The notes below the pieces were generated by a model. That model ran no database searches, had not been told where the DNA came from, and worked only from the letters and a program-made list of their open reading frames with translations. Both the position numbers and the translations under genes were made by a program. This document shows positions 1 through 7,994 of a stretch of DNA of 43,784 nucleotides, one piece after another. Position 1 is the first letter of the stretch, and every line of letters starts with the position of its first letter. The DNA is from Roseburia_C sp051879315 (GTDB lineage Bacteria > Bacillota > Clostridia > Lachnospirales > Lachnospiraceae): contig JBJELW010000011.1 in assembly GCA_051879315.1 (NCBI GenBank), forward strand, positions 1 through 43,784. Direction: 5' to 3'.

Positions 1-684
1 GGTAATGTTGCCGAACTGAACATTTGCTTCGATACTTCCGATTATATCATTCCTAAGTTGCGCCTGCAACAAATTGATTTTAGCCATATCTTCCGGTGTG
101 AGAGGTGGAAATTTTCTTTGACCGGAGGGGAGAAGCTGATGAATCAGACTCCGCAGCTTCAACAACTGAAAGGGAATCAAAACAATCATTTTTCGACGGT
201 TTAGTTCGGCTACATCATGCTCCAGGTACATATAATTCTGCACTTTATAGTCAAAGCTACCCTGGCTGCCAAAGGTGATATGTAGGATACTTTCCTCCGG
301 GATGCCGGGACGGTTGTCCAGATAAATCACCATGGGTTCTGGAAATTGCAGTGTGTTCGTTTCATTCCATTGTGAGATGGCATAGAAAAATTCATACTCA
401 AAGACCCGCAATACAATCCGCTCATCCTTGGTCATCTGCGCTTCCAGATGAAAGGTGTGGGTGCCGTTGATAATGACGATGACATCGGCAAAACAGTCTT
501 TTAGGGTTTGGTTGATAAATTCCTTGTTGGGATAGGTGACGGTACTGTCAAGGGGGAAGTCTGTGTGGAACAGACCGTTAATGAGATTGATGATTGCCAC
601 ATTGGACAGGGAAAAGATGCGCTTAAATATCCTGTCATAGATTTGTTTGATGATTTTTTCGATAATAAGACCTTCTTTCTTAAT
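1..684 (-). CDS. PD-(D/E)XK nuclease / Rpn-type transposase family protein, 3' end off the window
   Basis: An open minus-strand frame runs off the left edge. Its translation resembles the large family of recombination-promoting nuclease or transposase proteins common in Clostridia. Near the start it reads IYDRIFKRIFSLSNVAIINL, then NLINGLF, an acidic-to-Glu-x-Gln core (DVIVIINGTHTFHLEAQM) and RVFEYEF, followed by FPEPMVIYL and ELNRRKMIVLIPFQLLKLR. In the family the Asp and the Glu-x-Gln are the nuclease residues. The 5' end is odd. An in-frame stop lies at 697-699, there is no ATG, GTG or TTG before the conserved region, and no ribosome binding site is visible. ATT at 682-684 is the only near-start. 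It may use a rare start, or be a decayed copy. Family call is fairly sure; intactness is not. Confidence 0.72.
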   Translation of the reverse strand, partial: MKKEGLIIEKIIKQIYDRIFKRIFSLSNVAIINLINGLFHTDFPLDSTVTYPNKEFINQTLKDCFADVIVIINGTHTFHLEAQMTKDERIVLRVFEYEFFYAISQWNETNTLQFPEPMVIYLDNRPGIPEESILHITFGSQGSFDYKVQNYMYLEHDVAELNRRKMIVLIPFQLLKLRSLIHQLLPSGQRKFPPLTPEDMAKINLLQAQLRNDIIGSIEANVQFGNIT

Positions 685-784
685 TGTGTTAAGACTTTAG
701 TTACATAAAAGGGAATTGTGTCTGATATGGTGCATCTGCACCGAGACTAAATTGAAAAATGTACATAAGAAAATGTACCATTAG

Positions 785-813
785 ATAATATTATAATCGC
801 AATGGGAAGTCAA
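785..813 (-). promoter_or_regulatory. Predicted sigma-A promoter reading into the nuclease-family gene
   Basis: On the minus strand, TTGACT (808-813) and TATTAT (785-790) are separated by 17 bases. The transcript would have a leader of about 90 bases containing two small hairpins, GTACAT/ATGTAC and GGTGCA/TGCACC (729-742). No promoter experiment supports it. Confidence 0.5.
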
Positions 814-866
814 GAGGTATATTCACAACGAAAGCGTGAGCAGGAGTGTAATGGAGAAATCCCATT

Positions 867-2078
867 TTAGGATGTTTTCTCCTCATAAAACTCATGCACC
901 AGGCTGCGGTATCCCCATGTCTTCAACTGCTCATAGGTAATGCGGTAGTTTCCCTTATAATGTCTGCCGGTGACACAGTGGCGGATGTACTGCTGCAGAT
1001 AATGATCTACCTCTTTTAGGCCGCGGTCTGTGGTAAGGTACGGGAAAAACCAACGTTTCCAACAGAAATCATCCTCATTCTCATCTCCATAAAATTTATA
1101 GTTCATGGTATGGATTAACCCGATGGCAGCCTTGTCCGGAGTGAGATTCTTCCGACGTTGCCAGCGCATCAGGGCATGGGCTTTCCGGCGGATTTTTGCT
1201 TTTATCTTTCGCAGGGTGTTGCCGGAGAGATCCAGCACGCCATCTTCATAGGAAAATCCCAAAAACTCCCATTTCTCATGAGGCGCAGAGACAGATTCCT
1301 TCTCAGAATTGATGGTCAGGTCCAGCTTCTTCAGTTCCTCTGCCAGCATCTGCTGATAGCATTTCAGCTCCTCAGGACTTTGGGCAAAAATCAAGATATC
1401 ATCGGAGTAGCGGAAATAGGGAATGCCCCGTTCATAAAACAGTGCATCCACTTCTTTTAAATACCAGTTGGCAAAAAAAGGTGCAATGGGAAGACCCGCC
1501 ATGGCACCGTGGGAGTCAGCCACTTCTTTTCCGTGTTCCATCACCATGGGTTCTGTCAGAATGGAGCTGAACACCTGGTAGATTCCCGGATCCAGTTGTC
1601 GGATTGGTTCTAATTGAAACATAAGCCGTATGGGATTGATGGAATTAAAATAATCCCGGATATCTGCCTTGTAGCAGTACATGTTCCGGTATTTTGGATG
1701 TGTCAAAATATGGCGCAGTGCGGCACCGGCGCTTTTGCTCTGACGGAAAGCATAGCAGTTGGGCGAAAGCATATCATCAAACCGGTAGAGATGATAGGAA
1801 AGAAGCTTTAGCACCATGGTGATATCCTGGGAAAAGGAGTATACCACCCGTTTCTTATTGACACCTTCTTTGTTCACAGTCTTTCTGACAGGAAATTCCC
1901 CCGGAAAAGTGCCTTCCTGAATTCGAGTGACTACCCGCAGATAGCGTTTCTGGGCAATATAATCCGCAAATTCCTTTTCATCTCTCAGGGAGAGACGCTG
2001 ATGCAGGATCCGGTAGGAGAGAAATTCCTGCCAGTAATCCGGGTCATTTAGTTTGGAAAGAAATTCGCTGTTTGACAT
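867..2078 (-). CDS. Stand-alone reverse transcriptase (unassigned class)
   Basis: A 403-aa RNA-directed DNA polymerase. Palm motifs are in order: motif A KADIRDYFNSI (catalytic D139), motif B-like GLPIAPFFANWYL (195-207), the catalytic YSDD at 224-227 inside YFRYSDDILIF, and FLGF at 272-275. About 125 residues of thumb follow. There is no maturase X domain, HNH domain or visible fusion, so it is not a typical group II intron protein. The retron hallmark NAxxH is absent; a VTG triplet near the C-terminus sits in a different context. The DGR-type SQ motif is also absent. The start at 2078 follows an AAAGG-type site; a longer frame back to a GTG at 2147 has none. Upstream lie short repeats, an assembly gap and a structured RNA candidate. 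Reverse transcriptase is sure; class and role are unknown, with phage defence a possibility by analogy only. Confidence 0.88.
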   Translation of the reverse strand: MSNSEFLSKLNDPDYWQEFLSYRILHQRLSLRDEKEFADYIAQKRYLRVVTRIQEGTFPGEFPVRKTVNKEGVNKKRVVYSFSQDITMVLKLLSYHLYRFDDMLSPNCYAFRQSKSAGAALRHILTHPKYRNMYCYKADIRDYFNSINPIRLMFQLEPIRQLDPGIYQVFSSILTEPMVMEHGKEVADSHGAMAGLPIAPFFANWYLKEVDALFYERGIPYFRYSDDILIFAQSPEELKCYQQMLAEELKKLDLTINSEKESVSAPHEKWEFLGFSYEDGVLDLSGNTLRKIKAKIRRKAHALMRWQRRKNLTPDKAAIGLIHTMNYKFYGDENEDDFCWKRWFFPYLTTDRGLKEVDHYLQQYIRHCVTGRHYKGNYRITYEQLKTWGYRSLVHEFYEEKTS

Positions 2079-2095
2079 GGGATATCCTTTCTGGT

Positions 2096-2145
2096 AATTG
2101 TTCAGAACATTCAGAGCCCTATTTAATAATAATTGTTCAGAGCCC
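2096..2145. repeat. Short repeats ending in TTCAGAGCC, left flank of the assembly gap
   Basis: The segment carries TTCAGAAC, CAGAGCCC and then AATTGTTCAGAGCCC in direct order. The last one is matched in inverted orientation by TCTGAACAAT at 2261-2270, on the far side of the gap. The same TTCAGAGCC terminus begins longer repeats at 17569 and 25667. The leader of the reverse transcriptase gene is therefore built from copies or fragments of a palindromic repeat family. Confidence 0.6.
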
Positions 2146-2160
2146 ACCTCGAAAACGTTC

Positions 2161-2260
2161 NNNNNNNNNNNNNNNNNNNNNNNNNNNNNNNNNNNNNNNN
2201 NNNNNNNNNNNNNNNNNNNNNNNNNNNNNNNNNNNNNNNNNNNNNNNNNNNNNNNNNNNN
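2161..2260. other. Assembly gap (run of 100 N)
   Basis: One hundred consecutive N. The round length suggests a placeholder, so the true size is unknown. The gap separates the reverse transcriptase from its likely upstream RNA. The flanks are inverted copies of ATTGTTCAGA, so an unassembled palindromic repeat is the likely content. Confidence 0.98.
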
Positions 2261-2270
2261 TCTGAACAAT

Positions 2271-2432
2271 TACAAAAAAAGAAAGAGAAAATGCTTTGAA
2301 GACATAAAGCCGTGCTTATGTCACCGGATGGTACAGCCTCCATTACCCGCAAAATGCACCGAAGTGTACCGAGACTGCTTCACCCTCCGCGGGTGCAACA
2401 TGGTTGCGTTTCTCTTTCTTTTTTCCTATTTT
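2271..2432 (-). ncRNA. Candidate structured RNA upstream of the reverse transcriptase (retron-like layout)
   Basis: A perfect 16-bp inverted repeat, AAAAAAGAAAGAGAAA (arms 2275-2290 and 2409-2424), encloses about 118 bases with several helices. Read on the minus strand these are a CCCGC/GCGGG stem, a CAC-TTCG-GTG tetraloop hairpin, and GACATAAGC closing on GCTTTATGTC with one bulge. A minus-strand promoter TAAACA-16-TATAAT (-10 at 2439-2444) would start transcription near 2432, just before the first arm. Retron RNAs also have end-pairing a1/a2 arms and lie directly upstream of the polymerase. The reverse transcriptase here lacks retron signature motifs, so this is a candidate only. The gap hides what lies between it and the gene. 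Confidence 0.45.
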
Positions 2433-2518
2433 ATATCGATTATACGAGATATATCATAATTGTTTACCGGTTTGAGCATTTGCAGCGTCGACCGTGAAAT
2501 ATGTATTCATCACAGAAC

Positions 2519-3049
2519 CTAGCGGATTTCATTCTGAAAACGCTCTGCGATATAATCCTCCCGGTTGGGCAGGTGAGTAAAGAAATTCAGGTAAGTTGCT
2601 CCCGCATTTCGAGCGGCCTGCTCAGATAATCTCACAGCCTTTAATTTGTAGTGATTCCGATTGGTTAATACCATAATCAGACATTTGGGTTCTCCGTTTA
2701 AATAGAATCCATAGCTGTAGTTTCTGGCACCATCACCGGCATTCAGCTCGCTGGCAGGAATGTCAGTACGCAGCTCATAGCCTTTCGTGCTCCAGTCCCG
2801 CATAAATATTTTCTGGATACTGTTGCGAAGGGCAAGCTCCGCCTGGTCGTTGTTCACCTTCCCATTAGGTTGAGGGGAAGCATAGCCTTGCTGGCTGGTT
2901 CCGTTAGAGTGTGTAGTGGCAGAAGATGTGTTATCATTGCCAAATATATTTTTTTGCAACTGATTAATTCCCTTATCTACAGCCTGATCCACAACTTTAT
3001 TGACTGCGCGTCTGGTTTCTCTGGAAATAAGATTTGATAAAAAGCTCAT
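2519..3049 (-). CDS. Uncharacterised 176-aa protein
   Basis: I do not recognise the family. The first 35 residues are charged and helical (RETRRAVNKVVDQAVDKGIN). A polar Ser/Thr/Asn/Gln/Gly linker follows (about 38-65), then a compact C-terminal domain containing YSYGFYLNGEPKCLIMVLTN and YLNFFTHLPNREDYIAER. There is no signal peptide or membrane segment. The start follows AAGGAG at 6 bases. It ends about 85 bases before the structured RNA candidate and points the same way as the reverse transcriptase, so a functional link is possible but unproven. The C-terminal half looks like a globular, possibly ligand- or nucleic-acid-handling domain; no function is assigned. Confidence 0.75.
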   Translation of the reverse strand: MSFLSNLISRETRRAVNKVVDQAVDKGINQLQKNIFGNDNTSSATTHSNGTSQQGYASPQPNGKVNNDQAELALRNSIQKIFMRDWSTKGYELRTDIPASELNAGDGARNYSYGFYLNGEPKCLIMVLTNRNHYKLKAVRLSEQAARNAGATYLNFFTHLPNREDYIAERFQNEIR

Positions 3050-3262
3050 AACATTTCTCCTTTATTTTTCGTATGAAAAAATTGAAAGTACTAACCTATA
3101 ATTTAGCATATCTTGATGAATCTGACAAGACATCAGCAACTTGCTTGAGTTTCCGTAATTTTATTTTATAAGGCCAAAAGCACCTGCCATATTTCGTAGC
3201 ACGTTCCTTTGGGCCTTCTTTAGTTGCAAAGTTGACAATTTTTTCCTTCCCTATACAGATTC
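3050..3262. other. Divergent intergenic region without a gene
   Basis: AT-rich spacer between the minus-strand 176-aa gene and the plus-strand NlpC/P60 gene. It must carry the promoter of the minus-strand gene. A TTGACA at 3232-3237 has a TATACA only 14 bases on, a poor match. I see no RNA gene or repeat. Confidence 0.5.
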
Positions 3263-3291
3263 TTGTCTAAGATGCCGATATTGATTATAAT
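3263..3291 (+). promoter_or_regulatory. Predicted promoter of the NlpC/P60 gene
   Basis: TTGTCT (3263-3268) and TATAAT (3286-3291) with a 17-base spacer. Transcription would start near 3298, which rules out an upstream TTG start and supports the ATG at 3356. Confidence 0.6.
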
Positions 3292-3355
3292 GGTAATGAT
3301 TGTTCTAAACAGTTACATAAAACGTGAAATACAAAAAATAGGAGCTCTATATTCT

Positions 3356-4549
3356 ATGAAGAGAAAACACATTCTTTCCATTTTACTTGCAATCTGTATG
3401 GTGACTTCGTGGATCCAGCCGGCGTTAAATATCCGGGCCACCACCGCGGAGGAGAAAAAGCAGCAGGCCCAGCAGGATATGCAGGATGCTCAGAATCAGG
3501 TGGATGACATCACCACTCAGCAGCAACAGGTGGAGAATGACCTGGCCAATGCAGAGGTACAGCTGGCATCTCTTTTGGATGCTCAGGAAGCACTGCAGGA
3601 GGACATCAACGATACGCAGGCAGCCATTGAGCAGACCAGGATTGATTTGGAGGCAGCAAAACAAAAGGAGCAGGAAGAGTATGAGTCTATGATCCTGCGC
3701 ATTCAATATACATATGAGCATAGTGCCAGCGAGAGCCTGTGGACGGCTATTTTGGAAGCGGACGGTTTTGTGGACATGTTGAACCGGATTGAGTATGCGT
3801 CTCAGGTATATCGCTATGACAGAGAGATGTTAGAGCAGTACAAGCAGACCGTCCAGGAGGTCAAGGATCGGGAGCAGGAACTGGACGAAGAAATGAATGA
3901 ACTGCTGGGCCAGCAGGAGAGCTATCTGGGCCAGCAGGCGGAGATTGAAACCCTCATCGCCAGCCTGGAGGGAGCGGCTGCAGCGTACGCAGAGCAGCTT
4001 GCAGCGGCACAGGCCAAAGTGGAAGAATATTCCCAGGTGATTGCGGAACAGGATAAGATTATTTTACAGAAACAGCAGGAAGAGGCAGCAGCAGCGGCAG
4101 CAGCACAGGATAGCAGCAGCGATACATCCTCAGACAGCAGTGACAGTTCCGAAGATAGTGCGGAAAGTTCCACCGATAGCAGCGGAAGTACCAGTGGCAG
4201 TGCGGTGGTAAGCTATGCTAAGCAGTTCGTGGGAAATCCCTATGTCTGGGGTGGAAACAGTCTGACTGAGGGATGTGACTGTTCCGGTTTTGTGAAACTG
4301 GTGTATGAGCACTTTGGTTATACCATGCCCCGTTATTCCTTAAGTTTTGCAACTGTGGGGACGGAAGTGTCGCTGGATGACATTCAGCCCGGTGATATTG
4401 TGGTGTATGATAAATTAAATGGTATCGGACATGTGGCAATTTACGCCGGGGATGGTAAAATCGTGGAGGCACAGTCTTCCAGCGCAGGCATAACCTGTAC
4501 CCGGTCGGTGAACTGCCGGACCATTATAACTATTCGCAGAGTAGTATAA
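3356..4549 (+). CDS. Secreted coiled-coil NlpC/P60 peptidoglycan hydrolase
   Basis: A 397-aa exported cell-wall endopeptidase. It has a signal peptide (KRK then a hydrophobic stretch, residues 2-25) and a long Gln/Glu/Ala-rich coiled coil (about 25-240), like the regulatory coils of PcsB/CwlO-type hydrolases. An Ala- and Ser/Asp-rich linker leads to an NlpC/P60 domain. The catalytic Cys is C309 in CDCSGF and the His is H359 in GHVAIY; PYVWGG precedes the Cys as in the family. Members cleave D-gamma-Glu-diaminopimelate bonds in stem peptides, often at the division site. The coiled coil probably holds the enzyme inactive until an FtsEX-like complex engages it, which is inference. The start follows AGGAG at 11 bases. 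Confidence 0.9.
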   Translation: MKRKHILSILLAICMVTSWIQPALNIRATTAEEKKQQAQQDMQDAQNQVDDITTQQQQVENDLANAEVQLASLLDAQEALQEDINDTQAAIEQTRIDLEAAKQKEQEEYESMILRIQYTYEHSASESLWTAILEADGFVDMLNRIEYASQVYRYDREMLEQYKQTVQEVKDREQELDEEMNELLGQQESYLGQQAEIETLIASLEGAAAAYAEQLAAAQAKVEEYSQVIAEQDKIILQKQQEEAAAAAAAQDSSSDTSSDSSDSSEDSAESSTDSSGSTSGSAVVSYAKQFVGNPYVWGGNSLTEGCDCSGFVKLVYEHFGYTMPRYSLSFATVGTEVSLDDIQPGDIVVYDKLNGIGHVAIYAGDGKIVEAQSSSAGITCTRSVNCRTIITIRRVV

Positions 4550-4555
4550 AAATAC

Positions 4556-4584
4556 TTGAAAATATGCATGGCGGAAAGTATAAT
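4556..4584 (+). promoter_or_regulatory. Predicted promoter of the capA-like gene
   Basis: TTGAAA (4556-4561), 17 bases, TATAAT (4579-4584). It begins right after the NlpC/P60 stop codon and would drive the CapA-like gene and probably gpmI, 21 bases further on. Confidence 0.65.
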
Positions 4585-4627
4585 ATTCACGTTAAGAGAA
4601 CATACCTAAGAGGAGTTTACCCCGCAC

Positions 4628-6052
4628 ATGAAAAAAGTCATTTCCGTGGGAGTCCCGGCTTTGATTGTGATTGGAATCATTATCATTCTGGGTTTTGGCT
4701 GGCTGCAGTCTGCAGATGAGACTGATGTAGAGGATGTATGGAAAATAACTGATATGGATGCTACAGAGAGTGGATATGCGGGACAGGAGACGGGAACGCT
4801 TCCTCTGGATGAAATCCACGAGGCCTGCCAGTTGATTATGGATAACAGCACGGCTGATTTCCTGGGACATTATGCCATCGATGACAGCTTTTTAAGTTGG
4901 ATCTACAGCAATTATGGTGAAGATACGTTGTATGCGCTGGCCGAAGAAGTACAGAAAGAGGAACCGGATGTGAATGCCTGGTATGAACTTACCGGGTCGT
5001 CCATTCATGTCCTGTGGCTGGATTACAACCGGGATTTGTGTCTTCGACAGGATGAACTTTCCCAGGTACATTGGAAAGATTGTGCCTCAGAGGATGAAGT
5101 GGTACTGGACTTTACCGGTGATATCAATTTTTCGGAAGGATGGGGAACCACCACTTATATGGACAGGCAGGCCCACGGGATATATGATTGTTTTTCCATC
5201 GATCTGCTGCAGGAAATGAATGATGCTGATATCCTTATGATCAACAATGAGTTCCCTTACAGCACCAGAGGTACTGCACTGGCAGGGAAGGCCTATACCT
5301 TTCGGGCAGAACCCTCACGTGTCAGCCTGTTGAATGTGTTTGGTACAGATGCGGTGGGCATAGCGAACAATCACATGTATGATTATGGACCGGATGCACT
5401 GGTGGATACGCTGGCTACTTTGGACAATGCGGGAATCCCTCACACCGGAGCAGGGCATAATATTTCCGAGGCGGAGCAGCCGGTTTATTTTGTGGCAAAC
5501 GGCCGTAAGATTGCCATCATCGCCGCAACTCAGATCGAGCGGTCCTACAACTACACAAAGGAAGCCACCGAGACGGAGCCCGGTGTTCTGAAAACCTTGA
5601 ATGCAGCCCGTTATGTGGCAGCGATCCAAAGGGCAAAGGAAAACAGCGACTATGTCATTGCTTTTGTTCATTGGGGAACCGAGGGGGACAGCCAGTATGG
5701 TGCGGATCAGGTCAATCTGGCAAAGCAGTTTGTGGCAGCCGGTGCGGACGTGATTATCGGGGGGCACACCCATTGTCTGCAGGGCGTTCAGTATATGGAC
5801 GGTGTACCCATTATTTACAGTCTGGGGAATTTCTGGTTTTCTTCAGAGACATTGGATACAGGCATTGCGCAGGTGCGGATCCAACAGGATGGCACTATAC
5901 TTTTTCGTTTTATTCCCTGCCTGCAGGAAGGGTATGAGACTTCTCTGGTGACGGACAGCACGGAAAAACAGCGGGTATTAGATTTTATGGAGAGCATTTC
6001 CACAGATGTGTCTTATGATGCAGATGGTTATGTAATAGATATGTCACAATAA
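4628..6052 (+). CDS. CapA-family (poly-gamma-glutamate synthesis type) metallophosphatase-like protein
   Basis: A 474-aa protein with one N-terminal membrane anchor (about residues 5-27), an outward linker domain, and a CapA/calcineurin-like domain. Metal-site motifs are in order: LDFTGDINFS, NNEFPYSTRG, VGIANNHMYDYG, FVHWGTEGD and IIGGHTHCLQG, then YSLGNFWFSS. The family is named for Bacillus CapA of capsule export, but most clostridial members are stand-alone surface proteins of unknown substrate; no capB or capC is nearby. The start follows AAGAGGAG. It lies between a cell-wall hydrolase and gpmI, so a cell-surface role is likely, and capsule synthesis is not shown. The family call is firm; the substrate is unknown. 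Confidence 0.87.
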   Translation: MKKVISVGVPALIVIGIIIILGFGWLQSADETDVEDVWKITDMDATESGYAGQETGTLPLDEIHEACQLIMDNSTADFLGHYAIDDSFLSWIYSNYGEDTLYALAEEVQKEEPDVNAWYELTGSSIHVLWLDYNRDLCLRQDELSQVHWKDCASEDEVVLDFTGDINFSEGWGTTTYMDRQAHGIYDCFSIDLLQEMNDADILMINNEFPYSTRGTALAGKAYTFRAEPSRVSLLNVFGTDAVGIANNHMYDYGPDALVDTLATLDNAGIPHTGAGHNISEAEQPVYFVANGRKIAIIAATQIERSYNYTKEATETEPGVLKTLNAARYVAAIQRAKENSDYVIAFVHWGTEGDSQYGADQVNLAKQFVAAGADVIIGGHTHCLQGVQYMDGVPIIYSLGNFWFSSETLDTGIAQVRIQQDGTILFRFIPCLQEGYETSLVTDSTEKQRVLDFMESISTDVSYDADGYVIDMSQ

Positions 6053-6073
6053 AATGTAAGGAGAAAAAAAATT

Positions 6074-7615
6074 ATGAGCAAAAAACCAACCGTATTAATG
6101 ATCTTAGACGGCTTCGGATTGAATGAAAAGACCGAAGGAAACGCAGTGGCACAGGCTAAGACACCAAATATTGATGTTCTGATGAATGAGTATCCCTGTG
6201 TTAAGGGAAATGCCAGCGGCCTGGCAGTTGGTCTTCCGGATGGACAGATGGGAAACTCTGAGGTGGGCCATATGAACATGGGTGCAGGACGCATCGTGTA
6301 TCAGGAGCTTACCAGAATCACAAAAGAGATTCAAGACGGGGATTTCTTCCAGAATGAGGCGCTTTTGACAGGAATGAAGAATGTTAAGGACAACGGATCT
6401 TCCCTTCACTTATATGGATTGCTGTCAGATGGAGGCGTGCACAGCCATAATACACATCTGTACGGACTTTTGGAGATGGCGAAGAGACAGGGAATCGAGA
6501 AAGTATATGTGCACTGTTTCTTAGACGGACGTGATACTCCCCCTGCTTCCGGCAAGGGCTTTATCGAGGAGCTGGAGGCAAAGATGAAGGAGATTGGTGT
6601 GGGCGAGATTGCTACCATCAACGGACGTTACTACGCAATGGACCGAGACAATCGCTGGGATCGTGTGGAGAAGGCTTACCGTGCCATCGCTTATGGCGAG
6701 GGACAGCAGGCAGACAGCGCAGTGGCAGCGATTGATGCTTCCTATGCGGCAGAAGTTACTGATGAGTTTGTAGTTCCCACCGTTATTACCAAAAATGGTG
6801 CGCCGGTGGCTACCGTAAACGATAAGGATACGATTATTTTCTTTAACTTCCGTCCGGATCGTGCAAGAGAAATCACCAGAGTATTCTGTGCAGATGATTT
6901 CGACGGATTTGACAGAGGAGCAAGAAAGGATGTTACTTATATTTGCTTTACCGAGTATGATGTGACCATCCCCAATAAGGAAATTGCATTCAAGAAAGTA
7001 TCCCTGACCAATACCTTTGGAGAGTTTTTGGCAGCAAACGGAAAGACACAGGCCAGAATCGCTGAGACAGAGAAGTATGCACATGTTACCTTCTTCTTCA
7101 ACGGCGGTGTGGAGGAGCCCAATGAGGGAGAGGACCGTATTCTGGTGAAATCCCCCAAGGTGGCAACCTATGATCTTCAGCCGGAGATGAGCGCATACGA
7201 AGTATGTGACAAGCTGGTGGATGCCATTAAGTCTGACAAGTATGATGTGATTGTTATCAACTTTGCGAACCCGGACATGGTAGGTCACACCGGAATCTTA
7301 GAGGCAGCCATCAAGGCTGTGGAGGCAGTGGACGAGTGCGTTGGAAAGGCTATGGCAGCCATTAAGGAAGTGGATGGTCAGATGTTCCTGTGCGCAGACC
7401 ACGGAAACGCAGAGATGCTGATTGATTATGAGACCGGCGAACCCTTCACCGCTCATACTACCAATCCGGTACCGTTCGTTCTGTTTAACTATGACCCGGC
7501 ATACACCTTGAAAGAGGGCGGATGCTTAGCAGATATTGTGCCTACACTGATTGAGATGATGGGCATGGAGCAGCCTGCTGAGATGACAGGAAAGTCTTTG
7601 TTGATTAAGAAATAG
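6074..7615 (+). CDS. gpmI: 2,3-bisphosphoglycerate-independent phosphoglycerate mutase
   Basis: A 513-aa cytosolic glycolytic enzyme that interconverts 3- and 2-phosphoglycerate with two Mn ions. D12 in LMILDGFG and the phosphoserine nucleophile S62 in MGNSEVGH are present. Other signatures include FLDGRDTPP, NGRYYAMDRDNRWDR, FFNFRPDRAREI, NFANPDMVGHTG and the late metal motif LCADHGNAE. Length is normal for the family (about 510). It follows the CapA-like gene by 21 bases with an AAGGAG site, so the two may be cotranscribed, and a strong terminator lies just downstream. Enolase, the next glycolytic step, is encoded at 21331. Confidence 0.97.
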   Translation: MSKKPTVLMILDGFGLNEKTEGNAVAQAKTPNIDVLMNEYPCVKGNASGLAVGLPDGQMGNSEVGHMNMGAGRIVYQELTRITKEIQDGDFFQNEALLTGMKNVKDNGSSLHLYGLLSDGGVHSHNTHLYGLLEMAKRQGIEKVYVHCFLDGRDTPPASGKGFIEELEAKMKEIGVGEIATINGRYYAMDRDNRWDRVEKAYRAIAYGEGQQADSAVAAIDASYAAEVTDEFVVPTVITKNGAPVATVNDKDTIIFFNFRPDRAREITRVFCADDFDGFDRGARKDVTYICFTEYDVTIPNKEIAFKKVSLTNTFGEFLAANGKTQARIAETEKYAHVTFFFNGGVEEPNEGEDRILVKSPKVATYDLQPEMSAYEVCDKLVDAIKSDKYDVIVINFANPDMVGHTGILEAAIKAVEAVDECVGKAMAAIKEVDGQMFLCADHGNAEMLIDYETGEPFTAHTTNPVPFVLFNYDPAYTLKEGGCLADIVPTLIEMMGMEQPAEMTGKSLLIKK

Positions 7616-7647
7616 AATAGTTTGATGCGCAAAGAGTCAAAGTAAAA

Positions 7648-7679
7648 AACTTCTCCGGATGAGCCGGAGAAGTTTTTTT
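7648..7679 (+). terminator. Rho-independent terminator after gpmI
   Basis: Stem AACTTCTCCGG / CCGGAGAAGTT with a 5-base loop, followed by a run of T. It is 11 bp without mismatch. Confidence 0.93.
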
Positions 7680-7680
7680 G

Positions 7681-7732
7681 CACAAAAATTGTGTATAAAA
7701 CTCGTTGATATTACACAATTTTTGTGTATAAT
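7681..7732 (+). promoter_or_regulatory. hicAB promoter with overlapping operator
   Basis: TTGATA (7705-7710) and TATAAT (7727-7732), spacer 16. A perfect 15-bp inverted repeat, CACAAAAATTGTGTA at 7681-7695 and its complement at 7712-7726, flanks the -35 and fills the spacer. Binding there would block polymerase. The DNA-binding tail of HicB makes it the natural ligand, as in known autoregulated hicAB operons. Confidence 0.8.
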
Positions 7733-7759
7733 ATGAAGTGTAAAGGGGGAGATTAGTTA

Positions 7760-7933
7760 GTGAAACGAACGGATTTGATTCATAAACTAGAGGCGGCTGG
7801 TTTTGTTTTTGAAAGACATGGCGGAAGTCATGACATATATGTGAGGGGGAGCGTAAAAGAAACAATTCCGAGGCACAAGGAAATTAACGAAAGACTAGCA
7901 AAGGCTATTTTAAGAAGAAATGGATTGCTATGA
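7760..7933 (+). CDS. hicA: HicA toxin, mRNA interferase
   Basis: A 57-aa protein from a GTG start preceded by AAGGGGGA. HicA toxins are small double-stranded-RNA-binding-fold ribonucleases that cut mRNA. The family pattern is clear: KRTDLIHKLEAAGFVFERHG, then GSHDIYVR with the catalytic His24, then ETIPRHKEI and RLAKAILRRNGL. Length is typical. It is the first gene after the hic operator and hicB follows at 61 bases. The toxin-first order is usual for this family. Confidence 0.92.
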   Translation: MKRTDLIHKLEAAGFVFERHGGSHDIYVRGSVKETIPRHKEINERLAKAILRRNGLL

Positions 7934-7994
7934 TATGTTTTGTTTACTTTGTATAACAGAATTAATAGAATGAACAAAAATGGAGGTGGATAAA

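Noticed and set aside
867..2432. A canonical retron or a diversity-generating retroelement
   Set aside because: The polymerase lacks the retron NAxxH motif and the DGR SQ-type motif, and no template/variable repeat pair is visible. Only the RNA layout is retron-like, so it is kept as a candidate.
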